A stretch of DNA of 64,000 nucleotides. It comes from Platanthera guangdongensis (taxonomy: Eukaryota; Streptophyta; Magnoliopsida; Asparagales; Orchidaceae). Location: the NCBI GenBank assembly GCA_039583875.1, contig CM077149.1, positions 26,673,194-26,737,193 of the forward strand, given 5' to 3'. How positions within the stretch are numbered: position 1 is the first letter of the stretch; each line of letters starts with the position of its first letter. This document shows positions 22,304 through 33,826 of this stretch, piece after piece. The position numbers and the translations under genes were made by a program. A model generated the notes under the pieces. That model did not search any database. It was not told where the DNA came from and worked only from the letters and a program-made list of their open reading frames with translations.

Positions 22304-25300
22304 TCATTCTTCATAATTGAGCATCCCCAATTCAGTCTTGAAAAGATTGAACTTTGCCTCGTCTAAGGGCTTTGTGAATATATCAGCAATCTGCCTGTCC
22401 GTGGGGACATAACAGAGAGAGATGTCCTTGTTTTCCACGTGCCCCCGAATGAAGTGGTAGCGCACTTCAATATGCTTCGTTCTGCTGTGCGAGACAGGAT
22501 TGTTGGCAATGGCAATAGCACTGGAGGAGTCGCAGTACATAGGAACTTCCTTGAACTGAAGGTTGTAGTCGGCCAACTGATTTCGGATCCAAAGGAGTTG
22601 TGCGCAACAGCTGCCTGCGGAGATGTACTCAGATTCTGCTGTGGAGGTAGCCACACAGTTCTGCTTCTTGCTGTTCCATGAGATAAGCCTTCTTCCGAGG
22701 AATTGGCAAGTCCCGGAAGTGCTTTTCCTGTCATCCCTACTCCCTGCAAAATCAGCATCTGAAAAGCCTATTAGCTCGACATCATTGTTTCTCGGGTACC
22801 ACAAGCCAAGATTAGGAGTACCTTTAAGGTATCTTAGAATTCGCTTTGCAGCGACATGGTGAGATTCCTTAGTGTTCACCTGATATCTGGCACAGACACA
22901 TGTGGAGAACATAATATCCGGTCTACTGGCAGTAAGGTAGAGCAGGGATCCAATGATGCTTTTGTATTTGGTTTCATCGAAAGGTTTACCTTTCTCATCC
23001 TTATCCAGAGACATAGTGGATCCCATTGGAGTCCTCATAGAGGTTGCACTCTCCATACCGAATTTCTTAAGGAGTTCATTTGTGAACTTCGTCTGAGAGA
23101 TGAAGATTCCATCCTCAGACTGTTTCACTTGAAGGCCTAAGAAATACTTAAGCTCTCCCATACTGCTCATTTCAAACTTTCCTTGCATAAGTTTAGAAAA
23201 CTTTTTGCAAAGATTGTTGTCCATTGAGCCGAATATTATGTCATCGACATAGATTTGCACCAGCAAAATCTTGCCTTTGACTTCCCTGAGAAACAAAGTT
23301 TTATCTATTTTACCTCTAGAGAACTTGTTCTCAAGAAGAAACCTAGATAAAGTCTCATACCAAGCTCGTGGAGCTTGTTTCAACCCATATAATGCTTTAT
23401 TAAGAAAGTAGACATGGTTGGGAAAAGTAGGATCGACAAAACCTGGGGGTTGAGCGACGTATACTTCCTATTTTAGGTCTCCGTTCAGGAATGCCGATTT
23501 CACATCCATTTGATAGACTGTGAATCCTTTGAATGCAGCATACGCCAGGAAAAACCTGATAGCCTCGAGCCTTGCTACAGGTGCAAAGGTCTGGTCGAAA
23601 TCAATCCCTTCCTCCTGTCGGTAACCTTGAGCCACCAGCCTGGCTTTGTTCTTTACGATGATACCATGTTCATCCAGCTTGTTTCTGAAGATCCACTTTG
23701 TACCGATCACATTCTGCTTATATGGTCTGGGAACCAGCGTCCAAACTTTGCACCGTTCGAATTGATGCAGTTCCTCTTGCATGGCCAGAATCCATGCCGC
23801 ATCCTTGTTCGCCTCGTCGAACTTCTTTGGCTCTACCTGTGACAGGAAGCTAAGATGCAATACTTCGTTAGTTGTACCTCTTCGAGTTCTGACGTCGACA
23901 CGAGGATCCCCGATGATCTGTTCTCTAGGATGATCCCTCACGTTACGTAGCTCTAGAAGTCTGGCGTCTGGTGCTTCAACTACTTCTTGGGCTTCTCTTT
24001 CTTCCAAGAGATTTGGTTCATCTTGATCTTCGACATTTTCGGATGACGTGGAGGTGGACACTTTGACGTATTTAGGAGTGTCATCTTTAGCGGGCTCATC
24101 CAGACTCAGCTGTTTCAATCGTGCACCTGTATCTTCAAGAATACCACTGGAAGAGTTGCTGTGAAGCAAACTTCCTTCATCAAATACAACATTTATTGAT
24201 TCTTCTACCACTAGGGTTTTCTTATTGAAGACCCTATATGCCCGACTATGGGAACTATATCCCATGAATATGCCTTCAAAGCATTTTTCACCGAATTTAG
24301 TACGCGGGTACTTCCCATTATTTAGTACATAGCATCTGCAACCAAAAATCCTAAAGTAGGACATGGTTGGTTTCCTGCCTTTCAGTAGCTTGTAGGGTGT
24401 CTTACGATGATGCTTGTTGATCAATGCTCGGTTTTGTGCATAACAAGCTGTATTGACAGCCTCTGCCCAGAAGTATTCAGGGAGAGAGGCGTCTTTCAAC
24501 ATTGTCGTGCAGGCTTCAATGAGAGTTCTATTTCTCCTCTCCACAACCCCATTTTGCTGAGGAGTGCGTGGGGAGGAAAACTCATGAAAGATACCGTGTT
24601 CTTCACAGAATTCTGTCATAGCACCAGATTCGAATTCTGTTCCATGGTCACTTCTGACTTTGACCACGGAGCAGTTAAATTCGTTCTGAACTTGCTTGAC
24701 AAAATTAGTGAAGATGTCAAAAGTATCTGACTTTCGTTTCAAAAAGAACACCCATGTAAACCGAGAGTGATCATCAACGATCACTAGCGTATATGATTTG
24801 CCTCCCAAGCTATGAACTTGCATTGGACCAAACAAGTCCATATGTAACAGGTAAAGACATCGGGAAGAGTCTTTGTCTGCAATGCTCTTAAAGGTAGCCC
24901 GTGTCTGTTTGCCCATCTGGCATGCATGACAGGGGCTATCCTTGATGCACTTGATACTGGGAGCATCTCTTACTAAATTCTTAGAAAATAGCATACTAAT
25001 TGTCTTATAATTAATATGTGCCAATCTCTTGTGCCATTGTTCACAAAGAGATGCACTGCCTGTTGCCACAAGGCATACGGGGGTAGATGAATCTATACTA
25101 AGAAAATCTAAGCAGAAGATATTTCTGCTCCTAATGCCTGATAATACCGTCTCAGAAGAGGTACGTGAAATTATCAGACATTTATCCTTGCAGAACTTAA
25201 CGTCATAACCTTTGTCACATAACTGACTTACGCTGATCAGGTTATGGTTTAACCCTTCAACATAAGCCACGTCGGTGATAGAGATTATATCGTTGGAAAT

Positions 25301-25471
25301 CATACCATAACCTCTGGTGACTCCTCGATCTGACCCTCCGAAGATGACTTTGGGTCCATTCTCGACGGGAGTGTAGTCACGCAGCAGGCTTCTTGTCCCA
25401 GTCATATGCCGGGAGCATCCACTGTCCAAATACCAGATTGGCGTTTTGGTGGCCTTTGGACATTCCTGCAA
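22304..25471 (-). pseudogene. pol of element B: protease, integrase, RT, RNase H, one in-frame stop
   Basis: From 25471: [20 protein letters not shown] gives the DSG protease. HKRLAHIN and CHACQMGKQ give the integrase zinc-binding part. [22 protein letters not shown] and [19 protein letters not shown] give the core. RT has [20 protein letters not shown] and YVDDIIFGS. RNase H has [35 protein letters not shown] and ends LGMLNYEE. The only in-frame stop is TAG at 23468-23470, just after SAFLNGDLK, in place of the Glu codon expected there. Pol has no ATG and lies +1 to gag. Confidence 0.93.
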
Positions 25472-25478
25472 AACAAAA

Positions 25479-27806
25479 TTAATTCGCCTTAGGAACCCAA
25501 TCGACTTTGGGTCCTAGATTCCTTGTTAGCACACTCCCCCTCGGTTGGTTAACCCTACGAGTGGTCGGCCTCGCATTGTTAACTTGGGGAGTCTCGTAAT
25601 GTCTTGGATTAAACCAACAATCCACGACAAAGTGACCGACTTTGCCACAGCACCAACAGTCGAACCTGTTGTATCTCTTCCTAGGCTCCTGCCTTACCCT
25701 GGGAACGGTGGGTGCAGCTGGGGCCTTGGATCTGGAGGTGGAGACCTCATGGTGACAACAGTCACATGACTTTGTCACCTTCTGTATAACAGGCTTGGCC
25801 TTTGGTGTCTGCTTTCCATTATGGCCGCTAGAGAACGGACCATAACTTCCTATGTGGATTTCCTCATAAGGTGCCTTGAAGGCACTCTCACCAAAATTCC
25901 GGGGGAAGTTCCAACCATCATACCGGCTCTTAGGCTTTGCAACCGAGGGCCGGAAATGATGCCCAAATGTTGACTCAAAATCATGTTGGTTGCAAGGAAA
26001 GCCAGGCTTTCTGAACGCAACAGGACTAAGAGGAGCCTTCCCCTTTTCATCAGTAGAGGCCTTCTTGGCGGCCTTATTCTTCCTCTGGTTCTTGTTCCTC
26101 CTAGATGAAGAACCAGATGCCCCAATATGCCCCAAGCCAGCTCCTTTGGCCTGAGCAGAGAAGGTGTCAATGACTGGAAGCACTGTTTTTGGCATAGAGA
26201 AGCTCTGTACGATCTTCCTTTCTGCCGCAAGTAGTTCTTCCAATTTGTTGACTTCCTCCTGCTTGAGATCAAGGAGCTTCAAAGACTCTGAGTGCTTTGA
26301 AGTTAGGTCAATGTGCTCCTGTCTGAGAGAGATCAAGCTAGTGACCTCTTCCCTTAGGGATACACACTCACCCTTAAGGAATTTTACTTCCTTCTTCTCA
26401 GCCTTCAGTCTCTTGCGGCACTCGTCGAAAGTGTTGAGCAGAAGCTCATACTTTTCGAGGAGCTCAGCTTCACGGGCCGAAGGGCCATCCTCAGGTTCAT
26501 CATCCTGAGACTCAGGATCAGAGTCGGAGTCGGAGAGAGGGGTGTGAGCTTTTACCTTCCCAGTGAATGGGGGGCATTCTCCTTCTGAGTCCGATCGACC
26601 CACCAGCCCGAAGTAGGCTTCTTCATCATCACTGGAGTCTGAGGAATCAGACTCACTTAGTGTCTTTGGCCGTTTAGCGATGTAGCTTCGCTCCTTCTTC
26701 TTGTCTCTGGAGGACTTGTGCTCCTCTTCTTTTCCTTTTTCCCTCTTGCCTTGATAGCAGTCGGCCACGACGTGCCCTGGCTTATTACATCCAAAGCAAA
26801 TAATGTCAGAAGAACGATGTTTATTGGGTTTAGATGCTTACCTGTCAGAAGAGTAGTTTTTCTTCTGATGTCTGGAAGAGGAGCCGTCTCTCTTTCTTTG
26901 ATTCCTCATCTTGAGGAACTTCTTGAACTCTCGAGTGATGAGGGAGAAATCCTCCTCCGACAGTTCTGAGCTGGAGGAGCATGGATCGGAGTCCTCCTCC
27001 TCATCCTTCTTCCTGGCACGGTACGACACCGTGCTCTTCCCTTTTCTGGAGTGACTGGCTTTAAGAGCCACAGTCTTTTCTTTTGCAGCAGCCTTTTCTG
27101 CTTCTTCCTCAGCTTTCCTGGTGTTCAGCTGAAGCTCATAGGACATCAGCTTCCCAAACAGAATTTGTGGATCAGTTTCTGCTAGTCTGCCAAATTCTCT
27201 GATGACGCAGATCTTTGTGTCCCATTCCTTAGTAAGGGATCTAAGGAATTTGTCATTGAGTTCACCATTGGTGAACACTCTTCCGTAGCCCTTGAGGGCG
27301 TTAACAATCTTCAGGAAGTTCTCGTATGTGACTCCGATCTCTTCCTTAGGCCCTTGCCTGAAAGCCTCATATTTTTGGTTCAGGAGGGATATCCGATCAT
27401 CCCTCACTTCATCCGTGCCCTCTATGAGGATGATCAGGCATTGCCAGATCTCCTGAGCAGTCCTGCAATTGCTGAAATTTTGCATCATGGAATCATCAAC
27501 TGCGCTCACCAGAATGTTTCGTGCCTTCATGTCCAGTCCCACGAGTACCATCTCGTCTTTGTCCATTTCAGAAAGTGTCTTCGGCACTTTCTTGGTGGGA
27601 TCGATGGTGGAGGCCTTAGTGGGTACATAAGGTCCTTCCTCCACAATCATGAAGAGTCGAGGATCGACTGCTTCCATGTAAAACCTGATTCTTTCCTTCC
27701 AGATCGGAAAGTTGAGTCTGTTGCACACTGGGATCTTGCCGGAGTACTTGAGTCCGTCCATAGTAGATATTTTTCTTCTTCTTTTGACACTAGGGGCAGG
27801 ATTCAA
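25479..27806 (-). pseudogene. gag of element B (UBN2-type, two CCHC knuckles), one in-frame stop
   Basis: The first ATG is at 27806; an internal one (MDGLKYSGKIP) at about 27761 aligns better with the gag start of A. The N-terminus has NFPIWKERIRFYMEAVDPR, YEAFRQGPKEEIG and ELNDKFLRSLTKEWD. A TAA at 26838-26840 is in frame and sits inside CAGGTAAGC. The reading then gives the first knuckle (CFGCNKPGHVVADC, about 26770-26811), a Ser/Asp-rich acidic linker, a coiled-coil-like region and the second knuckle (CWCCGKVGHFVVDC, about 25620-25665). It ends VPKAN-TAA at 25479-25481. Apart from the one stop it is a full-length gag. Confidence 0.9.
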
Positions 27807-27835
27807 CTCAAGGTGTTAACCTTATTGATGAGCAA

Positions 27836-27851
27836 CCTGCCTCTGATACCA
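27836..27851 (-). other. Primer-binding site of element B (tRNA-Met type)
   Basis: The minus strand reads TGGTATCAGAGGCAGG, 2 bp after the LTR end at 27854. The form TGGTATCAGAGC is the usual initiator-Met-type site of plant copia elements. Confidence 0.88.
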
Positions 27852-27853
27852 CT

Positions 27854-29480
27854 TCAAAGTCCACCTAGTGGCAACTATGTGCACCTATGGGGGGGGAATA
27901 GGTGACGTGTGGTTCTTCTGCGGAATTTACGGATGTACCTGCACAACAAAAACAAAAACCACAGCACACAGAATACACAGCAAATTTATAGTGGTTCCCC
28001 GACTTGGGTACATCCACTTTCCCCCTACGACCTATCTCCCCAACAAGGGACGACTCGGTCACTTCTCCAACGGGATTGAAATCCAATCCCTTCACTAACG
28101 GAAGGAGCCCTTCCCCACGTGAGAGTTAACACTCCCACAAAACGGGTTGCACCCAACCCTTACAACACGGAACAAAAGTTCCTTTACAAAAAAAATAAAT
28201 GTAGAATGTACACGTGATACAAACTTCTCTTGGAGACTACGGTGTTCCTCTTTGTTCGACGACGTGATCTTGAAGTCGATGAAGAGTCTATGACCTTGGT
28301 CTCTCTTGGAGAGGATTTCCCCGGAACCGGCGGCGGCACACGAGCGGCGGCTAGCTTCGGGATCGGCGGCTACGATGAAGAGCAGCTGCTGAACTTGGAG
28401 ATCCAAACTTCGTTGCGAAGCAAGCTCGGTCTTCCAACGGTCACACGAGGATCGGTCGTCTCGATCGATTCGGATGGGAAGTGTTTCCGATCAACAAATC
28501 GAGAGACAAAGGATCTCTGGATAGACGCGTGAGACTCAAGCCTTGCTAAGCTACTGTCGCCGGAGATCGGGAAGAAGATCGATCAGTGGCGGCGACGGAC
28601 TTGCGCGAGCGGCGACGGAGGCGGCGGAAAGATTTCGCGATCTTAGGGTTTCCGTGAGCTCGGCGTATTTTTCTGTCTCGGTACTGTTCAAAATACCCAT
28701 GTATTTATACCCTGAAGATACAGCAATTTTGACCGTTTGTGGGACCCACAAAAGGAATCCCCAAATTCCGGTTCAAACTAGTCCAGAAGCAGAATCCGGT
28801 CCAGCAGCGATCTGAGAAAACGCCAAGTCAAAATCGGCGAGAATCACAGACGATTCTCGACGAATCGGCGAGAATCACCAAGTGATTCTCGACGATTCGT
28901 CGAGAATCGTTTGTGATTCTTGTCGAATCACTTGTCGATTCTCAACGAATTTGACTTTGTATTCATGGGCTGCTTGACCACTGGTTCGGCGGGAATTACA
29001 AGTAATTCTCGCCGAATCTTACTTGGCACCATTTTGAGATGGCCAGAAGGAGTCGGCGAGAATCACTGATGATTCTCGTCGATTCGACGAGAATCACTAG
29101 TGATTCTCGCCGATTCGGCGAGAATCACTTGGTGATTCTCGTCGAATTTGCCTTGGACGATTGTTCGTCTTCCACCTAGGAGCTGCTCCTTGATCCTCCA
29201 TGCTCCTTGTTTTTGCTTGCATATGAATGGCCCTATACTTGAAAGCAAGTGCACTCCAATAGAGAGAGTACACATAGGCCAACACACTGATCTGCTCAAC
29301 GAGGGATTACGTCGTGCAGACCCGTGTATATTGACCTACTGCACCCTGACATTGGTGTGCACTTAGCGTGGAGAAACTGCAAGTACAACTTGAAAAAGTT
29401 TTTCAAATACATAGTCTATTGACCTTAGCTTGTCCAGGGGCTTCTTCAAATCAGGTACATTGTGGATACAATACCCAACA
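27854..29480 (-). repeat. 5' LTR of element B
   Basis: It is nearly identical to 20405-22035. Its array is at about 28830-29155 (one palindrome base differs: GACGAG for GGCGAG) and TATAAATA is at 28702-28709. The U5 side carries the SIRE-lineage block GTGGATGTACCCAAG and GGGGAACCACTATAA. Confidence 0.95.
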
Positions 29481-29485
29481 AAAGT

Positions 29486-29590
29486 CGACCAACTTTTGTC
29501 GACCACTCGTCGACTGATCCTCTCGACACTCGACGCACGCAGGACACGCCCTGGGACATGCCCGTGTCCCAGGCCGTGTCACCCGAAAAT
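29486..29590 (+). repeat. Array of solo LTR H, right part
   Basis: Words GTCGACCAACTTTTGTCGAC, CTCGACACTCGACGC, GGACACGCCCTGGGACATGC and CCGTGTCCCAGGCCGTGTC continue the array interrupted by B. TCGA-type and CACG/CGTG-type words again sit side by side. Confidence 0.85.
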
Positions 29591-29625
29591 TGGCCTGTTG
29601 ATAAAAATTGGGTTGTTACTAAACC

Positions 29626-29984
29626 ATCCCAATTTCTCTTGAGGAGGACAAGGAAACCAAGGGAAGCAACCTGTGTTTGGATAACCACAACAACTGAAAC
29701 CAAGGAAGCCAACATTGGAAGATGTACTTACCAAGTTCATGCAAACTACTGATGTTGCCTTCTGGAATCAAGAGGTCTCAATTCGTAATTTGGAGAACCA
29801 GATTGGTCAGCTTGCAAGGATGGTATCTGAAAGGAAACAAGGAAAACTACCGTGTAATACTGAGACAAATCCAAGGGAGCATGCAAAAGCCATCCAATTG
29901 AGGAGCGAAAAGGAGTTACAAGACCAAAGGCCTACTAAGGAAGCACCCCAAGTGGAGTCTAGCGGCAAGGACCGAGCAAGATGA
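29626..29984 (+). pseudogene. gag of element C, second part, broken
   Basis: Just after H the frame reads HPNFS, a TGA in place of the usual Trp, then GGQGNQGKQP. A shift leads to LEDVLTKFMQTTDVAFWNQE, SIRNLENQIGQLARMVSER and NPREHAKAIQLRS, the standard C-terminal part of Athila-type gag. It ends with TGA at 29982-29984. I see no zinc knuckle here. Confidence 0.8.
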
Positions 29985-30046
29985 ACGTACAACCAATGTA
30001 GTATCAACCAACAATACCGTATCCAGCAAATCTTAACAAGGAGCAC

Positions 30047-30618
30047 ATGGATGCACAGTATGGTAAATTTTTATCTATGTTTAAACAATTACATGTCAAT
30101 ATACCTTTTTCTGAAATCATTCAAATGTCTAAGTATGCTAAATTTCTTAAGGATTTAATTTCAAATAAAAGGAAAATAGAAGAATTATCTTTAGTAACAC
30201 TTAGTGAAGAATGTTGCACTATTTTGTAAAATAAATTACCACAAAAACTTAAGGATCCTGATTCATTTTCAATTCAATGTTTAATCGGTGATTTACAAGT
30301 AAATAAAGCTTTAGAGGACTTAGGAGCTAGTATAAACTTAATGTCTTACAAACTATATTTGAAACTAGGTTTAGGAGAACTTAGTCCAACTAGAATGAGT
30401 ATTCAACTTTAGATCGATCAGTTAAGTACCCTAGAGGAATAGTAGAGGATGTATTGTTTAAGATAGATAAGTTTATATTTACTGCCGATTTTATTATTCT
30501 AGATATGGACGAAAATATCGAAGTAACACTTATACTAGGTCGTCCATTCTTAGCTACATCTAGAGCTCTTATTGATGTTTTTGATGGTATGTTAGTTTTG
30601 CAAGTAGGGGAAGATTAA
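30047..30618 (+). pseudogene. Protease region of element C, broken
   Basis: MFKQLHVNIPFSEIIQMSKY and ECCTIL are the stretch upstream of the retropepsin. After a TAA at 30227-30229 it continues with LEDLGASINLMSYKLYLKLG, where D-L-G-A replaces the D-S/T-G of other families, as is usual for Athila. [23 protein letters not shown] sequence follows near 30525-30585. At least five stops or shifts are present. Confidence 0.78.
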
Positions 30619-30831
30619 GTCACTTTTCAAACTGGCAATACAATGAAACAATCATTAGATAATGATGATTATTGTTATTTTTCTCATGGTGTTGATAATT
30701 TTATGACTTCTATGAATTCTAACTTATATTATAGAGATCCTTTAGAAATTTGAATCACTAACTGTTATCTAGAAGATGAAAATAATGAAGACATTGCTGA
30801 ACATTTATTTTTTCTAGATAATTGTGTTTCG

Positions 30832-32690
30832 ATGAATAGAATGGTTGAATATTGTTTGATTACACAAGAAGATCGTGTAGGTCTTAAGAATAATACTAAG
30901 GATCCACTGATAGTAGAACTAAAAAAATTACCGGATCATCTTGAGTATGCATTCTTAGGAGCTAATTCTTCTTACCCAATTATTATATCCTCTAATCTTT
31001 CTAATACTGAAAAAACTAAATTAATAACTGTGCTGAAGAAATTTAAAGGTGCAATAACATTGCAAATATCTGATATAAAAGGTATTAATCCTAGTTTTTG
31101 CACTCACAAGATCCTTTTGGAAGAAAACTATAAACCTTCTATTCAACCGCAACGTAGGCTAAACCCCAATATGAAAGAGATAGTTAAGGCTGAGATTGTT
31201 AAGTTGTTAGATGCTGGTATGATATACCTTATTTCAGATAATTCATGGGTTAGTCCTGTCCAAGTCGTTCCTAAGAAGGGTGGTCAAATAGTGGTAGCTA
31301 ATGATAAGAATGAATTAATTCCAACGCGAACGGTAATAGGTTGGCGTGTCTGTATTTACTATAGGAAGTTAAATGATGCCACTAGGAAAGACCATTTCCC
31401 TCTTCCTTTCAATGACAAAGTATTAGAACGCTTATCAGGACATTCCTATTATTGTTTTCTAGATGGCCTTTTTGGATATTTCCAAATTCCTATAGCAACA
31501 AAAGACCAGGAGAAAACAACATTCACCTGCCCATTTGGTACCTTTGCCTATAGACGTATGCCATTCGGTTTATGTAATGCAGCCGCCACTTTTCAAAGGT
31601 GCATATTTGCCATCTTTAACGAATATGTTGAAGATATAACGGAAGTGTTTATGGATAATTTCTCTATTTTTGTTGACTCGTTTGATTTATGTTTGAATAA
31701 TGTAGAAAAAGAGCTTAGGAGGTGTAAGGAGACAAACCTAGTTCTTAGTTGGGAGAAGTGTAATTTCATGGTGAAAGAAGGGTTAGTACTTGGCCATAAA
31801 ATCTCAAGGCAAGGAATTCAAGTAGATAGATCGAAAATTGAAACCATAGAAAAGTTACCACCACCAACCTCAGTTAAGGCAGTGAGAAGTTTCTTAGGAC
31901 ATGCTGGATTTTACCGCCGGTTTATTAAGGACTTCTCTAAGACTGCTAAACCACTTACTAGGCTTCTAGAAAAAGACACACTTTTTATTTTTGAACAAGA
32001 GTGTCTACATACCTTTGAGTTCTTAAAAGAGAGATTAATAAATTCTCCTATTATGATCGCTCCCATTTTTAGTCAACCGTTTGAGATCATGTGTGATGCT
32101 AGTAGTTTTGCAGTAGGAGCTGTTTTAGGACAACACTGAAACAAACACTTTCACCCTATTTATTATGCTAGCAAAACACTTAATAATGCGCAGGAAAATT
32201 ATACAATTACGGAAAAAGAACTACTAGCAGTGGTATTTGCCTTCAAAAAATTTAGATCTTATTTAATATTGTCTATGGTGGTAGTATACAAATATCACTT
32301 TACCCTAAGATATTTATTAGCCAAAGCAGAAGCAAAGCCTCATTTAATCCGTTGGGTTCTTTTATTGCACGAATTTGATTTGGAAATTAGGGATATACAA
32401 GGAGTAGAAAAATTAGCGGCAGACCATCTCTCACGTTTAGAAAATCCACTACGAGCAATGTTAGATGAATCTGAGATTTCTGATACATTCCCCGAGGAAT
32501 CGTTATTTGCCTTACCTACAAATATAAATCCTAATTATCCATGCTTTGCCGATTATGCAAACTATCTTGTGGCTAAGGTCCTTCCAAAAGAATTTTCATA
32601 TCAGCAGAAAAAGAAATTTTTCTCTGACTTGAAATATTACTTCTGGGAGGACACCTTTCTTTTTTGGATATGTGCAGATTACATTATATG
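30832..32690 (+). pseudogene. Reverse transcriptase and RNase H of element C; active site FMDN
   Basis: It is open 30832-32139. RT motifs in order: RRLNPNMKEIVKAEI, WVSPVQVVPKKGG, YYRKLNDATRKDHFPLPF, FLDGLFGYFQIPI, FGLCNAAATFQR, then VFMDNFSIF at 31645-31671. The second Asp of the YxDD box is Asn (GAT AAT at 31654-31659), which should abolish polymerase activity. GHAGFYRRFIKDFSK and FEIMCDASSFAVGAVLGQ lead into RNase H, which goes on after a TGA at 32137 with [24 protein letters not shown] and [11 protein letters not shown]. Either the mutation or the stop alone would make this copy inactive. Confidence 0.88.
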
Positions 32691-33826
32691 AAGGTGTGTA
32701 TCAGCGGAGGATGGTTGGAAAATTCTGGAGCAATGCCATTCAGGTCCTGCTGGTGGTCACTATGGAGCAAATCGCTCTGCAAAAAAGTTTCTCGATTATG
32801 GTTTTTATTGGCCCCTTTTATTCAGGGATGCCCAAAGGTATGTGCTTTCATATGATTCTTGTCAGAAATCAGGTAATATTTCTAAATTACTTGAAATGCC
32901 GCAAAAAATTATTCTTGAATGTGAAGTATTCGATGTTGTGGAGATTGATTTTATGGGACCATTTCCAGTTTCTTACGGGAATAAATATATTTTAGTAGAT
33001 GTAGATTATGTATCAAAGTGGGTTGAAGCTCAAGCTTTGCCTACTAATGATAGTAGAGTAGTAATCTAATTTTTGAAAACCTTATTCGCACGATTTGGCA
33101 CACTACGTGCACTTATTACCGATAGGGGTTTAGATTTTTGTATTCTACAGCTAGATAAAGTATTACAAAAATATGGAGTTACACATAGGATATCCACTCC
33201 TTATCATCCACAAACTATTGGTCAAGTTGAAGTTTCCAATAGAGAACTTAAGAGGATCATAGAAAAATCTATAGAAGGGAATATGAAGCAATGGTCTAGG
33301 AAACAAAACAATTGTTTGTGGGCATATAAGACTGCCATCAAAACACCTATAGGGACCACCCCTTTTAGATTAGTCTTTGGTAAATCTTATCACATGCCTA
33401 TTGAATTACAACACAAGTCGTATTGGGCAATATACTTTTTGAATTTTGATACTAATTCTATAGGGGAGAAACGAAAACTTCAACTTAGCGAATTAGATGA
33501 GTGGAGAACCATGGCTTACGAGAACTCCCAGATTTATAAGGAGAATACAAAACTATTTCATGACCGTCACCTTCACAAACCCAAGACATTCCAAAAAGGT
33601 GACCAAGTCCTCCTTTTTAATTCCAGACTGCGTTTATTCCAAAGGGAAATTATGGTCTAAGTGGTCTGGACCCTTCCAAGTTAAAGAAGTCTTTCCCCAC
33701 GACACTGTTGAGATAACCCACCCTGAGAAGGGTGATTTCAAAATCAATGGGCACCGATTAAAACTGTACTACAGTGCGCTTCCTCAAGACTTCGCTCGTC
33801 AAGAAACCTGCCTCCGTCTAGACTAG
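32691..33826 (+). pseudogene. Integrase of element C, broken
   Basis: The zinc-binding part is shredded by shifts between 32691 and 32870. Then [28 protein letters not shown] and [10 protein letters not shown] give the start of the core, with a TAA at 33067. LITDRGLDF, YHPQTIGQVEVSNRELKRI and LWAYKTAIKTPIGTTPFRLV complete it. The C-terminal part ([26 protein letters not shown]) shifts frame near 33645 to WSGPFQVKEVFP and DFKINGHRLKLYYS, ending at 33826. No chromodomain follows, as expected for Athila. Confidence 0.85.

Larger units (their letters stand above)
20405..29480 (-). mobile_element. Element B: young, nearly intact SIRE-type copia element
   Basis: Two LTRs (20405-22035 and 27854-29480) bound a full gag-pol on the minus strand. 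The 5-bp target duplication is exact: AAAGT at 20400-20404 and at 29481-29485. The LTRs differ by about 17 substitutions plus a G-run length change in a hand count, roughly 1%. It lies within the array of solo LTR H. Unlike A, only about 270 bp separate pol from the polypurine tract, so there is no env-like ORF. Single stops in gag and pol are its main lesions. Confidence 0.93.
18332..29620 (-). mobile_element. Solo LTR H (gypsy, probably chromovirus), split by element B
   Basis: It starts TGTAATAACC and ends GGTTGTTACT, so its ends are near-perfect inverted repeats of LTR type with the final A mutated. It interrupts the gag of C between NPGWRD and the following HPNFS. Flanks GGACC and AAACC match at three of five bases. 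Without B and its target duplication it is about 2.2 kb. I found no internal domain, so it is a solo LTR. The array near the right end and a GGCCGGGGCC block near the left end suggest minus orientation, with U3 on the right. Confidence 0.7.

Noticed and set aside
25474..26840. Intron in element B from GTAAGC at 26840 to TTTTGCAG before pol
   Set aside because: Joining these ends would put pol out of frame with gag, so this exact intron would not yield a gag-pol fusion; the donor alone is kept as a weak finding.
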